Shown piece after piece: positions 15,231 to 25,285 of a stretch of DNA of 64,000 nt. The stretch spans positions 310,001-374,000 of the forward strand of contig NZ_JBHZGI010000002.1 in assembly GCF_051900535.1 (NCBI RefSeq), given 5' to 3'. The first letter of the stretch is position 1, and the number at the start of each line of letters is the position of its first letter. The notes beneath the pieces are model-generated. The model was given only the letters and a program-made list of their open reading frames with translations. It was not told where the DNA came from and searched no databases. A program made the translations under genes and the position numbers. Source of the stretch: Frateuria_A sp051900535 (GTDB lineage: Bacteria; Pseudomonadota; Gammaproteobacteria; Xanthomonadales; Rhodanobacteraceae).

Positions 15231-16313
15231 TCAGTCCTGCTTTTCCGGCGCCGGCTTCAAATCTTCGAGCTTGGGCGTGTACGCCTGCACGAAGGCGTTG
15301 TGCAGCACGTTGATCACCGCCTGCCAGGCGCCGACGTCCTTGTTGTCGATCCGGCCGCTGATCGGCACCTTGGTCGCGAACTGGTCTTTCTCATGGTTCT
15401 TGAACAGCCAGGTGACACCGCTGGCGAGAGCCTCCCAGGCGACCCGCAACGGGTTCTCCTTGTCCTGCTCGACATCCTGCTTCCAGCTGAACACCTTGAC
15501 GTCGTGCAGCAGCGGCTTGGCATAACCGTTGAGCTCGCCATTGCGAGCCTGCAGTTGCATGACGAAGGTGCCGTTGCCGCCGGCAAAGTCGAGCTTGGCG
15601 TAAGCGCGTGCCAGGTCGTTGAGGCGCTTGAGCTCGATCTCCCGGACGCGCAGGTCGAAGGTGAAATCCAGCAGTTTCGGATCCAGTGGATCGAAGCTGG
15701 CATCGGCCGTCAGCGGCGCATTGCCGAGCACGTTGGCGGTGGCGTGGAAGTCGGCCACGCGACTGCCTTGGGCGCGGTTTGCGTTGCTCAGGTTGACTGC
15801 CCTGGCTTCCACGTCGGTCATCTTCATGTCCACCTTCGGGTGCGACACGAAGTTATGGAAGGTCACCTGGCTGTTGTGCGCGGTCACCTCGTCCAGCCGG
15901 ATCGGCATCAGCGCCTCCAGCTGCTGGCGCCAGTCCACGCCCTTGCCGGCCTGGCTGGGCGCCTGGTCGCCGCCGTCGACGAAGTTGAGGCTGGCATGGT
16001 CGAACTCGACGCGGCCGCGGACGGTGCCGTGGGTGAGCGCGCGCCAGCTGATCGCAATGTCGGTCGTGCCTGCGCTGAAGAACGGCACCGGCACCTTGCC
16101 GTCGACCTTGTCGATGCGCAGGTCGCCAAGGCTGTAGGCGCCGCGCCACAGGTGAATGTCCACGTCGGCGACGTGGCCGTGGTAGTCGCCCATGCGGTCC
16201 ATCTTGCGGTTGAGATAGTCCTTGACCACGTAGGGCAGGGCCAATCGCGCCACCACCAGGAGCGCGACGATGACCAGCACGATGACCAGCGTACGGCGGG
16301 CGACGTGTTTCAT
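15231..16313 (-). CDS. DUF748 (AsmA-like) envelope protein
   Basis: This 360-residue protein has an N-terminal membrane anchor (TLVIVLVIVALLVVARLALPYVV, about residues 8-30) and a large periplasmic part. The DUF748 signature is clear: HGHVADVDIHLWRGAYSLGDL then IDKVDGKVPVPFFS, with later FDLRVREIELKRLNDL and DVKVFSWKQDVEQDKENPL. These proteins belong to the AsmA/TAM-like group, implicated in envelope lipid transport or outer-membrane integrity; no specific substrate can be given. The ATG at 16313 gives a short basic N-terminus before the anchor. It is followed by glmU 64 bases downstream on the same strand. Confidence 0.86.
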   Translation of the reverse strand: MKHVARRTLVIVLVIVALLVVARLALPYVVKDYLNRKMDRMGDYHGHVADVDIHLWRGAYSLGDLRIDKVDGKVPVPFFSAGTTDIAISWRALTHGTVRGRVEFDHASLNFVDGGDQAPSQAGKGVDWRQQLEALMPIRLDEVTAHNSQVTFHNFVSHPKVDMKMTDVEARAVNLSNANRAQGSRVADFHATANVLGNAPLTADASFDPLDPKLLDFTFDLRVREIELKRLNDLARAYAKLDFAGGNGTFVMQLQARNGELNGYAKPLLHDVKVFSWKQDVEQDKENPLRVAWEALASGVTWLFKNHEKDQFATKVPISGRIDNKDVGAWQAVINVLHNAFVQAYTPKLEDLKPAPEKQD

Positions 16314-16377
16314 GCAGGGTCCTGACAGCCCAGTCCGCCGCGAGTCTAGGCGGGGGCGTGTGGGCGCAGCGTTCAGA

Positions 16378-16896
16378 TCAACCGGCGGGCGATTCCGGCC
16401 CCGAGGACACCGAGGTATGGCCGTGCTCGCAGCGGAAGGTGAACACGTAGTCGAGGCTGAAGGGCTTGGCTTCGGTATCCACCGCATGACTGTTCCCGTC
16501 CGCATCGGCCGCCCAGCGGGTGATGGTCAGCGGCGTGTAGCGCCAGTCCTGCACGGCCCTCCGTACGGCCTCGGCAAAAAAACGTTGTGCGGCCGGTGGT
16601 GCCATGCGCACCTCGCTGACGTTTCCTCGCGGGTCCACGACCACGCGTGCGGGCAGTTCGACCTGCGGCGGGCAGGCTGCAAGCTCCGAGGCGGGGTAGG
16701 CAGGCGGGACGTGCTGCTCGATGGTGGCACCCGTGGCGACCTGGCCCAGGGCCAGCGAGTAGTGCGCCAGCCCCGTGTCGTCGGCTATCCGGTAACTGGT
16801 CGAGCCGACACCCGGATCGGTCGCGGGCTTCTGCGCCGTGTGTGCGCAGGCCGACAGGAAGGCGGCTGTGCCGAGCAGACTGATCGCACGGATCAT
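16378..16896 (-). CDS. Lipoprotein with TonB C-terminal-like domain
   Basis: This 172-residue protein begins MIRAISLLGTAAFLSAC, a lipoprotein signal with a lipobox LSAC whose Cys17 would be lipidated. The rest resembles a TonB C-terminal domain: PPAYPASELAACPPQVELPARVVVDPRGNVSEVRM followed by FFAEAVRRAVQDWRYTPL (read as two segments), where PAYP, VVDPxGxV and AVRxWRYxP are the family marks. It lacks a proline-rich periplasm-spanning segment and a TonB transmembrane helix, so it is not a classical energy transducer; the function is unknown. It lies alone between the ATP synthase terminator and the DUF748 gene. Confidence 0.78.
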   Translation of the reverse strand: MIRAISLLGTAAFLSACAHTAQKPATDPGVGSTSYRIADDTGLAHYSLALGQVATGATIEQHVPPAYPASELAACPPQVELPARVVVDPRGNVSEVRMAPPAAQRFFAEAVRRAVQDWRYTPLTITRWAADADGNSHAVDTEAKPFSLDYVFTFRCEHGHTSVSSGPESPAG

Positions 16897-17109
16897 GTTC
16901 CGGTCCTTCCTGGATTCCGGTACAGCCTAGCCGGGGGCGCCGCACGCGCCAATGCGCAGCCTTGCCTGCTCTTCACTCCGGGGATAGGACCGGGGCGAGG
17001 TCGGGGCTCACGGAAAAATCCGTTCGGAACCACAGCTGACTTGCGTGTACCCGCAAGCGCGGCCCCTTATCCCAAACCCTCCTTCCGGAGGGAACGCGAG
17101 CCCGGTTGC

Positions 17110-17141
17110 CGAAAACGAAAACGCCGGCGCAAGGCCGGCGT
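17110..17141 (-). terminator. Rho-independent terminator of the ATP synthase operon
   Basis: ACGCCGGC (17121-17128) and GCCGGCGT (17134-17141) form a perfect 8-bp stem with a five-base loop. Read on the minus strand it is followed by TTTCGTTTTCG (17120-17110). It lies 24 bases past the atpC stop, as expected for the end of the operon. Confidence 0.85.
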
Positions 17142-17165
17142 TCCCTGGTGATGCTTCGCAACCCG

Positions 17166-17594
17166 TCAGTGCTTCAGGTTGCGGCGCAGGCGCTCGAGCG
17201 CCTGCAGCTGGGTCAGCGCGGCGACCAGCTTGGCCTGCGCCTCGGCCACGTCGATGGCGTCGGAGCGGTTGGCCAGGGCGTCCTCGGCTTCCTTCTTGGC
17301 GGCCAGGGCGGCAGCCTCGTCGATCTCCTCGGAGCGCACGGCCGTGTCGGCCAGCACGGTGACCGCGTGCGGCTGCACTTCCAGGATGCCGCCGCCGGTG
17401 ATCGAGATGTCGACTTTCTCGCCGCCGGCCTCGGTCACGACGACCTTGCCCGGCTTCAGGCGGGTGATCAGCGGGGCGTGGCGTGGCGTGATGCCCAGCT
17501 CGCCCTGGTCGCCGGTGGCGACGACCATCGTGGCCTCGCCCGAGTAGATCGCGGCTTCGGCGCTGACGACTTCGACGCGGATGGTGGTTGCCAT
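17166..17594 (-). CDS. atpC: F1Fo ATP synthase subunit epsilon
   Basis: This 142-residue central-stalk subunit couples rotation to catalysis and can inhibit ATP hydrolysis. The N-terminal beta-sandwich starts TIRVEVVSAEAAIYSGEATMVVA (about residues 4-26) and contains GELGITPRHAPLITRLKPG, the usual epsilon signature; the C-terminal helical hairpin (DEAAALAAKKEAEDAL and AQAKLVAALTQLQALERLRR) is intact. It is the last gene of the operon, 53 bases after atpD and followed by a terminator. Confidence 0.97.
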   Translation of the reverse strand: MATTIRVEVVSAEAAIYSGEATMVVATGDQGELGITPRHAPLITRLKPGKVVVTEAGGEKVDISITGGGILEVQPHAVTVLADTAVRSEEIDEAAALAAKKEAEDALANRSDAIDVAEAQAKLVAALTQLQALERLRRNLKH

Positions 17595-17647
17595 GTGGAT
17601 GTCTCGTTCTGCTCAGGGGATGGCGGGCCGGATGGCCCGCCGTCGGA

Positions 17648-19081
17648 TCAGGCCGCCTTCTTGGCGGACATCTCCTCGCCCTTCTTGATCGCCTCGTCGA
17701 TGCCGCCGACCATGTAGAACGCCTGCTCCGGCAGGTGGTCCACGTCGCCGTCCACGATCATCTTGAAGCCGCGGATGGTCTCGGCCAGCGACACGTACTT
17801 GCCCGGCGCGCCGGTGAACACTTCGGCCACGTGGAACGGCTGGCTGAAGAAGCGCTCGCACTTGCGCGCGCGCGACACGACCTGCTTGTCTTCCTCGGAC
17901 AGCTCGTCCATGCCCAGGATCGCGATGATGTCCTTGAGCTCCTTGTAGCGCTGCAGCGTGCCCTGCACGCGGCGGGCGACGTCGTAGTGCTCGGCGCCGA
18001 TCACGTTCGGATCGAGCTGGCGGCTGGTCGAATCCAGCGGGTCCACCGCCGGGTAGATGCCGAGCGCGGCGATGTTACGCGACAGCACCACGGTCGCATC
18101 CAGATGCGCGAAGGTGGTCGCCGGCGACGGGTCGGTCAGGTCGTCCGCGGGCACGTACACGGCCTGGATCGAGGTGATCGAACCGGTCTTGGTGGAGGTA
18201 ATGCGCTCCTGCAGCACGCCCATTTCCTCGGCCAGGGTCGGCTGGTAGCCCACTGCCGACGGCATACGGCCGAGCAGCGCGGACACCTCGGTGCCGGCCA
18301 GGGTGTAGCGGTAGATGTTGTCGACGAACAGCAACACGTCCTTGCCCTTGCCGCTCTCGTCCTTCTGGTCGCGGAAGTACTCGGCCATGGTCAGGCCGGT
18401 CAGTGCCACGCGCAGACGGTTGCCCGGCGGCTCGTTCATCTGGCCGTAAACCATCGCCACCTTCGATTCGGGAAGGTTGTCGAGCTTGACCACGCCCGCG
18501 TCCTGCATCTCGTGGTAGAAGTCGTTGCCCTCGCGGGTACGCTCGCCCACGCCGGCGAACACCGACAGGCCCGCGTGCTGGGTTGCGATGTTGTTGATCA
18601 GCTCGAGCATGTTCACGGTCTTGCCCACGCCGGCGCCGCCGAACAGGCCGACTTTGCCGCCCTTGGCGAACGGGCAGACCAGGTCGATCACCTTGATGCC
18701 GGTTTCCAGCAGCTCGTTGGCCGCGGCCTGCTCGTCGTAGGTCGGCGCTTCGCGGTGGATGACCCAGTGGTCTTCGGCGTTGATCGGGCCGACCTCGTCG
18801 ATCGGGTTGCCGAGCACGTCCATGATGCGGCCGAGGGTCGCGGCACCGACCGGCACCTTGATGCCTTCGCCGGTGTTGTGCGCGACCAGGCCGCGACGCA
18901 AACCTTCGGTGGAGCCCAGCGCGATGGTACGGACGACGCCGTCGCCCAGCACCTGCTGGACCTCCAGCGTGATGTCCATGCCGTCGATCTTCAGTGCGTC
19001 GTACACCTGCGGCACCTGATCGCGCGCGAACTCGACGTCGATGACCGCGCCGATGATCTGAACAACTTTGCCCTGGCTCAT
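17648..19081 (-). CDS. atpD: F1Fo ATP synthase subunit beta
   Basis: This 477-residue catalytic subunit of the F1 head synthesises ATP from ADP and phosphate. The P-loop GGAGVGKT is at 148-155, GERTREGNDFYHEM contains the catalytic Glu, and LLFVDNIYRYTLAGTEVSALLGRMPSAVGYQPTL (about residues 264-297) is the Walker B and DELSEED-preceding region; a DELSEED motif is present in GMDELSEEDKQVV. The gene is complete and standard in length. It is separated from atpG by ~141 bases containing two palindromes (19151-19203), which is unusual spacing within this operon. Confidence 0.98.
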   Translation of the reverse strand: MSQGKVVQIIGAVIDVEFARDQVPQVYDALKIDGMDITLEVQQVLGDGVVRTIALGSTEGLRRGLVAHNTGEGIKVPVGAATLGRIMDVLGNPIDEVGPINAEDHWVIHREAPTYDEQAAANELLETGIKVIDLVCPFAKGGKVGLFGGAGVGKTVNMLELINNIATQHAGLSVFAGVGERTREGNDFYHEMQDAGVVKLDNLPESKVAMVYGQMNEPPGNRLRVALTGLTMAEYFRDQKDESGKGKDVLLFVDNIYRYTLAGTEVSALLGRMPSAVGYQPTLAEEMGVLQERITSTKTGSITSIQAVYVPADDLTDPSPATTFAHLDATVVLSRNIAALGIYPAVDPLDSTSRQLDPNVIGAEHYDVARRVQGTLQRYKELKDIIAILGMDELSEEDKQVVSRARKCERFFSQPFHVAEVFTGAPGKYVSLAETIRGFKMIVDGDVDHLPEQAFYMVGGIDEAIKKGEEMSAKKAA

Positions 19082-19150
19082 GGATGTGCTCCGGATGGAT
19101 TTCTAGGTTTCTTTAAAAAGCGCCACCGAAGCGTCGCTCTTGTGAAGAGT

Positions 19151-19203
19151 GCGGCCATGGATGGCCGCTTTTTGATCTGCTCTTGCGAGCATGGATGCTC
19201 GCA
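19151..19203. repeat. Two CATGGATG-centred palindromes between atpG and atpD
   Basis: GCGGCCATGGATGGCCGC (19151-19168) and TGCGAGCATGGATGCTCGCA (19184-19203) are perfect inverted repeats with the same centre and different arms, 15 bases apart. They sit inside the transcribed operon. The T-run next to the first lies on the plus strand side, so it is not a terminator for the minus-strand atp mRNA. They look like dispersed palindromic elements and could act as RNA hairpins affecting processing or relative expression of gamma and beta. Confidence 0.7.
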
Positions 19204-19222
19204 CTAGTAAACACCGCAGCAC

Positions 19223-20140
19223 TCACACCGCCGCGGCACCACCAACGATTTCCGAGATCTCCTGCGTGATCGCGGCCTGACGTGCCTTGTTGTAGCTGAG
19301 CGTCAGCTCGGCGATGACCTTGTTGGCGTTGTCCGAGGCGCTCTTCATGGCGACCATGCGCGCGGCGTGCTCGCTGGCGAGATTCTCCAGCACGCCCTGG
19401 TACACCACCGACTCGATGTAGCGGCCGAGCACGTGTTCCAGCACGGCGGCGGCATCGGGTTCGTAGATGTAGTCCCAGTCGTGGGTCTGTTCCAGCGTGA
19501 TGCCGGCATAGGCGTTGTCGCCCGACGCCTGCTGCGCGGCCAGCTCGGCCGCAACCAGCGGCAGCGGCAGCAGCGCATCGACCATCGGCTTCTGCGTCAT
19601 GGTGTTGACGAAGTCGTTGTAGGCCAGGAACACTCGATCCAGCCCATTGGCCGTATAGGCGTCCAGCACGACCTTGATCACGCCGACCAACTGTTCGAGC
19701 TTGGGACGCTCGCCCAGATGACTGACGCTGCCGACCAGGTTGACGCCCTTGATGCGGCGGAAGAACTGGATCGCCTTCTGACCGATCGCCACCACGTCGA
19801 CCTGCACGCCCTTGTCCTGCCATTCGCGCACTGCCGGCAGGACGCGGCGGAACAGGTTGGAGTTCAGGCCGCCGCACAGGCCGCGGTCGGTGGAAATCAC
19901 GATGAAGGCCACGCGCGCCACGTTCTCGCGCTCGATGAGGAACGGATGCTTGAAGTCCGTGTTGGCCTGGGCCACGTGGGCGATCACCCGGCGCATCATC
20001 CGCGCATACGGACGCGAGGCCTTCATAAGGTCCTGCGCCTTGCGGATCTTCGAGGCCGAGACCATCTCGAGCGCACGCGTCACCTTGCGCATGTTCTGCG
20101 TGCTCTTGATCTTGGTTTTGATTTCGCGTCCGCTTGCCAT
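19223..20140 (-). CDS. atpG: F1Fo ATP synthase subunit gamma
   Basis: This 305-residue rotor shaft subunit lies inside the F1 hexamer. The N-terminal helix is typical (REIKTKIKSTQNMRKVTRAL then EMVSASKIRKAQ) and so is the C-terminal helix (NKVIAELTLSYNKARQAAITQEISEIVGGAAAV, about 270-302). The central Rossmann-like domain has VISTDRGLCGGLNSNLFR. It is ~18 residues longer than the E. coli protein, with the extra length in the middle (PLPLVAAELAAQQASGDNAYAG region). It follows atpA with an 87-base gap that contains a GGCGGG/CCCGCC hairpin. Confidence 0.97.
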   Translation of the reverse strand: MASGREIKTKIKSTQNMRKVTRALEMVSASKIRKAQDLMKASRPYARMMRRVIAHVAQANTDFKHPFLIERENVARVAFIVISTDRGLCGGLNSNLFRRVLPAVREWQDKGVQVDVVAIGQKAIQFFRRIKGVNLVGSVSHLGERPKLEQLVGVIKVVLDAYTANGLDRVFLAYNDFVNTMTQKPMVDALLPLPLVAAELAAQQASGDNAYAGITLEQTHDWDYIYEPDAAAVLEHVLGRYIESVVYQGVLENLASEHAARMVAMKSASDNANKVIAELTLSYNKARQAAITQEISEIVGGAAAV

Positions 20141-20227
20141 CTGTCTGCTCTTGGGTTCGACCTGCGTGGGGCGGGCTTATCGCCCGCCATCAACGTGCAC
20201 GGCGGGCCCGAAAGCCCTCCGGCGGGT

Positions 20228-21778
<1,551 letters not shown>

Positions 21779-21903
21779 GGTCGCTTTCCTGAATTTGGGA
21801 ATGCTTTTTCAAGAGTCCGACCCCATGGCCGGTTTTACTCTTCGATATTTTCTTCAGTGCCGGATGGCCGGCCCCGATTCGCGACGCGAACGCCGCGCTT
21901 GAA

Positions 21904-22437
21904 TCAATTTGCCAGGACGCTGGCGAGACGCTGCAGGCGACCGCGCGCGGAGCCGTCGATGACTTCGTTGCCGGTATCGATCACCACGCCGCCGAGCAAG
22001 GCTGGATCGACCTTGGCTTCCAGTTCGATCTCGCGCTTGAAGCGGCGCTTGAGCGACGCCTTCAGCTGCTCGGCCTGCGTGGCATCCAGCGCCATCGCGC
22101 TGGTCACCTTGACCTTCAGCTGGGAGCCGGCCTCACGCTTGTGCTCCTCGTACAGATCCGCCACTTCCGGCAACAGCGCCAGGCGGCGCTGTTCGGCGAG
22201 CGTCGTGAGGAACTGCGCGAACGCGTTGTCGGCAGCCATGCCCTGCGGCAGATGGAGCGCCACGAGCTGCATCGGCTGCACACGCGGATCGCCGACGAGC
22301 GCGGCCACGCGCGGGTCCTTCGCGACCGCCGCGGCGAAGCCGAAGGCCTGCGACCATTCGCCGAGCGTGCCGGCCTCGTGCGCCAGCTCGAAGGCGGCGC
22401 GCGCATACGGACGGGCGAGCGTGATTGCCTGGGCCAT
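21904..22437 (-). CDS. atpH: F1Fo ATP synthase subunit delta
   Basis: This 177-residue peripheral-stalk subunit fixes the F1 head to subunit b. The N-terminal helical domain begins ITLARPYARAAFELAHEAG and the C-terminal part contains the conserved strand ELEAKVDPALLGGVVIDTGNEVIDGSARGRLQRL (residues ~138-171), which is the OSCP/delta signature. It starts two bases after the atpF stop. Confidence 0.96.
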   Translation of the reverse strand: MAQAITLARPYARAAFELAHEAGTLGEWSQAFGFAAAVAKDPRVAALVGDPRVQPMQLVALHLPQGMAADNAFAQFLTTLAEQRRLALLPEVADLYEEHKREAGSQLKVKVTSAMALDATQAEQLKASLKRRFKREIELEAKVDPALLGGVVIDTGNEVIDGSARGRLQRLASVLAN

Positions 22438-22439
22438 GG

Positions 22440-22910
22440 TCAGATCTCGGTGGCGAGCTGGTCGAGCAGCGCCTTGTGCGCGGCCGGATCGATCTCGCGC
22501 TGCACGATCTTGGCGGCGCCCTGCACGGCGAGCGCGCCGACCTTCTCGCGCAGCTCCTCGCGGGCACGCTGGGCCATCGAGGCGATGTCGTCCTGCGCGC
22601 TGGCCTTCAGGCGGTTGATCTCGCCGATGGCATCGGCGCGGGCCTTATCGAGGATCTGATTGGCCTGCTGCTGGGCGCGATCGATGATCTCGGCCGCCTG
22701 CTGGCGTGCCACCTTGATCTCGGCGGCCACCTTGCTGTCGGCATCGCGCAACTCGGCGCGGGCGCGCTCGGCGGCATCGAGGCCTTCGGCAATCTTGAGC
22801 TGGCGCTCTTCGATGGCCTTGTTGATGTGCGGCCAGATGAACTGGACCGTGAACCAGATCAGGATCGCGAAGGCGATCATTTCGCCGATCAAGGTCGCGT
22901 TGAAATCCAT
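22440..22910 (-). CDS. atpF: F1Fo ATP synthase subunit b
   Basis: This 156-residue protein is identical in length to E. coli subunit b. It has a single N-terminal membrane helix (LIGEMIAFAILIWFTVQFIWP) followed by a long charged helix that forms the peripheral stalk dimer (RQLKIAEGLDAAERARAELR onward). The gene lies between atpE and atpH in normal order. Confidence 0.96.
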   Translation of the reverse strand: MDFNATLIGEMIAFAILIWFTVQFIWPHINKAIEERQLKIAEGLDAAERARAELRDADSKVAAEIKVARQQAAEIIDRAQQQANQILDKARADAIGEINRLKASAQDDIASMAQRAREELREKVGALAVQGAAKIVQREIDPAAHKALLDQLATEI

Positions 22911-23003
22911 CGCTGCGTTACCTGTAAATGCGGGGTGATACGGGTACGGGCGCCGCTGACGCGGGCGCCCGTAGGGGAGCGGTGCGCAAGCGCCGCTTCG
23001 GGC

Positions 23004-23282
23004 TTACTTCGCCGTGAGGGCCGACAGCAGCGGGTTGGCCACCGCGAAGTACATCGCCAGCGCCACGCCGATCAGGAACGCCGCGTCGATCAGGCCGGCG
23101 AGCAGGAACATGCGGCCCTGCAGCAGCGGCACCAGCTCCGGCTGGCGGGCAGCGGCTTCCAGGAACTTCGAACCCATGACGCCGATACCGATACAGGCGC
23201 CGAGGGCGCCCAGGCCGATGATCAGGCCCAGCGCGATGGCGGTGAAACCCTGGATTTGCGCGATTTGAACGATAGCTTCCAC
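23004..23282 (-). CDS. atpE: F1Fo ATP synthase subunit c
   Basis: This 92-residue membrane hairpin forms the rotor ring. The glycine-rich first helix is GLIIGLGALGACIGIGVMG, the polar loop is ARQPEL and the second helix carries the ion-binding carboxylate Asp66 in LLAGLIDAAFLIG. The lack of the Na+-type Gln/Glu/Ser-Thr pattern indicates H+ coupling. The protein is a little longer than E. coli subunit c (79) through an N-terminal extension. Confidence 0.96.
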   Translation of the reverse strand: MEAIVQIAQIQGFTAIALGLIIGLGALGACIGIGVMGSKFLEAAARQPELVPLLQGRMFLLAGLIDAAFLIGVALAMYFAVANPLLSALTAK

Positions 23283-23350
23283 GACGATCTCCTCAGAAAG
23301 AAAAGCTTATGTGTTTCGGTTGGACGTTGTTCGAAAGACGGGACTGCAGA

Positions 23351-24157
23351 TCAGTGGTGGTCGTGAGCCATCGAGATGTACACGACGGTCAGCACCATGA
23401 AGATGAAGGCCTGGATCGAAATGATCAGGATGTGGAAGATCCCCCACACGGTGTAGCCGATGATGCCCATGCCATACAGCGCCCAGCTGCCGGCGGTGAA
23501 CAGCCCGGCAATCAGCATGAACACGAGCTCGCCGGCGTACATGTTGCCGAACAGTCGCATCGCCAGGCTCACCGGCTTGGAGAGCAGCTCGACCAGATTC
23601 AGCGCGAAATTGGGGATCCACAGCAGCGGGTGTTTGCCGAACGGCGCGGTAAACATCTCGTGCATGTAGCCGCTGAAGCCCTTGGCCTTGAAGCTGTAGA
23701 AGATGATCAGGATCAGCACGGTCAACGACATCGCGAACGTCATGTTGATGTCGGCCGTGGGCACGGCACGGAAGTGGCCGATACCGAACTTCTCGGTGAT
23801 CCAGGGCAACAGATCGACCGGCAGTAGATCCATCGCGTTCATCAGGAACACCCAGACGAACACGGTCAACGCGAGCGGGCCCAGCACGCGGCGGTCGCCG
23901 TGGAACACGTCCTTGACCTGGCCGTCGACGAACTCGAGCACGATCTCGACGAACGCCTGACCTTTGCCGGGCACCCCGGCCGTCGCCTTGCGTGCCTTCG
24001 CCCAGAACCAAAGGCAGAACAGGACGCCGAGCACCAGCGACACAGTGACCGAATCGACGTGCACCGCCCAGAAGCCTTCCGGACTCGTATGCGGAGTCAG
24101 GTGCTTGAGGTGGTGGGAGATGTATTCGGTAAGACCGCCCTGCGGCTCGCTTGCCAT
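23351..24157 (-). CDS. atpB: F1Fo ATP synthase subunit a
   Basis: This 268-residue membrane stator subunit contains the proton half-channels. The essential arginine (Arg210 in E. coli) is in KPVSLAMRLFGNMYAGEL, followed by the last two hydrophobic helices (IGYTVWGIFHILIISIQAFIFMVLTVVYISMA, about residues 235-264). The N-terminus LTEYISHHLKHLTPH precedes the first helix. It is preceded closely by atpI (3-base gap). Confidence 0.97.
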   Translation of the reverse strand: MASEPQGGLTEYISHHLKHLTPHTSPEGFWAVHVDSVTVSLVLGVLFCLWFWAKARKATAGVPGKGQAFVEIVLEFVDGQVKDVFHGDRRVLGPLALTVFVWVFLMNAMDLLPVDLLPWITEKFGIGHFRAVPTADINMTFAMSLTVLILIIFYSFKAKGFSGYMHEMFTAPFGKHPLLWIPNFALNLVELLSKPVSLAMRLFGNMYAGELVFMLIAGLFTAGSWALYGMGIIGYTVWGIFHILIISIQAFIFMVLTVVYISMAHDHH

Positions 24158-24160
24158 GTG

Positions 24161-24550
24161 TCAACCCTTGAATCGAAACGCCAGCAGATGAACCGCGTAA
24201 GCAGCCGCCAGCCCCGTAATGGCAGCCAGCGGCGGCAACTTCAGTTTGATCAGGATCACGCCCATCCCTCCGATGACCGCAATCCACTTGAGGATCATGC
24301 CCACCAGCAGCCGGCCCAGTGCCATGCCAGCCCCGTGCATCCCGGCGAAGGCCCGCGCGCCAAGCAGCGCGTTGCCCAGCGCCACCACAAGGGCGCCTGC
24401 AAGAGCCGCCAAGGCTTCGCGGCGCCCCTGCATCAGGAAGACGAGGCCGACCAGCGCTGCCGCGGCGACCTGCCACATCACGATGCGCAGGGCCAGACGG
24501 CGTCCGGAGGCAAGACTGTTGAGCACGTGTGTTCCCGCGCGGCTTCGCAC
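24161..24550 (-). CDS. atpI: ATP synthase subunit I
   Basis: This 129-residue membrane protein has four hydrophobic segments (IVMWQVAAAALVGLVFLMQG, ALAALAGALVVALGNALLGA, GRLLVGMILKWIAVIGGMGVILI, LAAITGLAAAYAVHLLAF). AtpI is a small chaperone-like protein that helps assemble the c-ring. It is the first gene of the operon, just downstream of the promoter at 24595-24624. Confidence 0.88.
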   Translation of the reverse strand: MRSRAGTHVLNSLASGRRLALRIVMWQVAAAALVGLVFLMQGRREALAALAGALVVALGNALLGARAFAGMHGAGMALGRLLVGMILKWIAVIGGMGVILIKLKLPPLAAITGLAAAYAVHLLAFRFKG

Positions 24551-24594
24551 CAGGCGTCACCCTTGCAGCTGCGGGCCACGATCCAATCCGCAAA

Positions 24595-24624
24595 AGTATA
24601 TCAGCCGGGCGTTTGGACGGACAA
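24595..24624 (-). promoter_or_regulatory. Sigma-70-type promoter of the ATP synthase operon
   Basis: On the minus strand, TTGTCC (24624-24619) and TATACT (24600-24595) are separated by 18 bases, a good match to the sigma-70 consensus, ending ~45 bases upstream of the atpI start. The rest of the 24551-24780 gap, apart from the phasin terminator, shows no other feature. Confidence 0.7.
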
Positions 24625-24704
24625 GCCGCAGCGGCTGCGACATCTTGTCGTGCGGGCGCTCGTGTTCACCTTGAGAGGTGGCGCAAGTTCTTGCATCGAG
24701 TCCC

Positions 24705-24734
24705 CATAAAAAATGGTCGGACCAAAGTCCGACC
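24705..24734 (-). terminator. Rho-independent terminator after the phasin gene
   Basis: GGTCGGA (24715-24721) pairs with TCCGACC (24728-24734) around a six-base loop, and on the minus strand the stem is followed by ATTTTTTATGG. It lies 47 bases past the phasin-like stop. Confidence 0.8.
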
Positions 24735-24780
24735 CTCGAAGTGCGTCCCGGCGGGGAGGATGGGACGCGGGCAGAAGCCC

Positions 24781-25167
24781 TTACCTGGCTGCCGCCTTAC
24801 GGCCAGCAGCGGCATTCGCGGCGACCGCGTCGTTGGCGGCCGTGAGCGGCTGCACCATCGCGCCGAGCGATTCGACCGTCTGGCGACCCACGGCCACCAG
24901 GTTCTGGCTCAGCGCCACGCCCTGTTCGGCCTGGGCACGGCTCAGCGCCACGCCCTTGTCCCACAAGCCGCGCAGGGCCTCGGGGTCACGCGCCTCGCCA
25001 GCGGTGAGCAGGAAATCGGCGGCGGCGTGGGAATGCTGTTCCAGCGCGGCCAACTGGAGTCCGACGGTTTGTTCCAGCCCCTTGAAGACCAGCGCCTGCG
25101 CCTTGAATGCGTTGTCGGCGAACTGACGGGCGTAGGCAAACATCTGGGAATCGAACGGCTTGGTCAT
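24781..25167 (-). CDS. Phasin family protein
   Basis: This 128-residue, alanine- and glutamine-rich, wholly helical protein has no signal or membrane segment. MFAYARQFADNAFKAQALVFKGLEQTVGLQ (about residues 8-37) is the phasin_2-type pattern, ending in a basic alanine-rich tail (AAAGRKAAAR). Phasins coat polyhydroxyalkanoate granules, but many homologues occur without PHA genes and may act in stress; no PHA gene lies nearby. The start at 25167 was chosen for the GAGGGGCAA ribosome-binding stretch upstream; an in-frame ATG at 25212 has none. Confidence 0.82.
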   Translation of the reverse strand: MTKPFDSQMFAYARQFADNAFKAQALVFKGLEQTVGLQLAALEQHSHAAADFLLTAGEARDPEALRGLWDKGVALSRAQAEQGVALSQNLVAVGRQTVESLGAMVQPLTAANDAVAANAAAGRKAAAR

Positions 25168-25285
25168 GGCTTGCCCCTCGCGGGAGTCTTGGGAGTGAAA
25201 CAAGCCTAGCAAAGGTTTTTGTGCATTGCAACATCAAGCAACGGACGCCACCAAAGGGCCGGACGCGAGAAGCTTCCGCAACGCA

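Noticed and set aside
19151..19180. Terminator inside the ATP synthase operon
   Set aside because: The T-run follows the palindrome only on the plus strand, opposite to operon transcription, and atpD lies downstream in the same operon.
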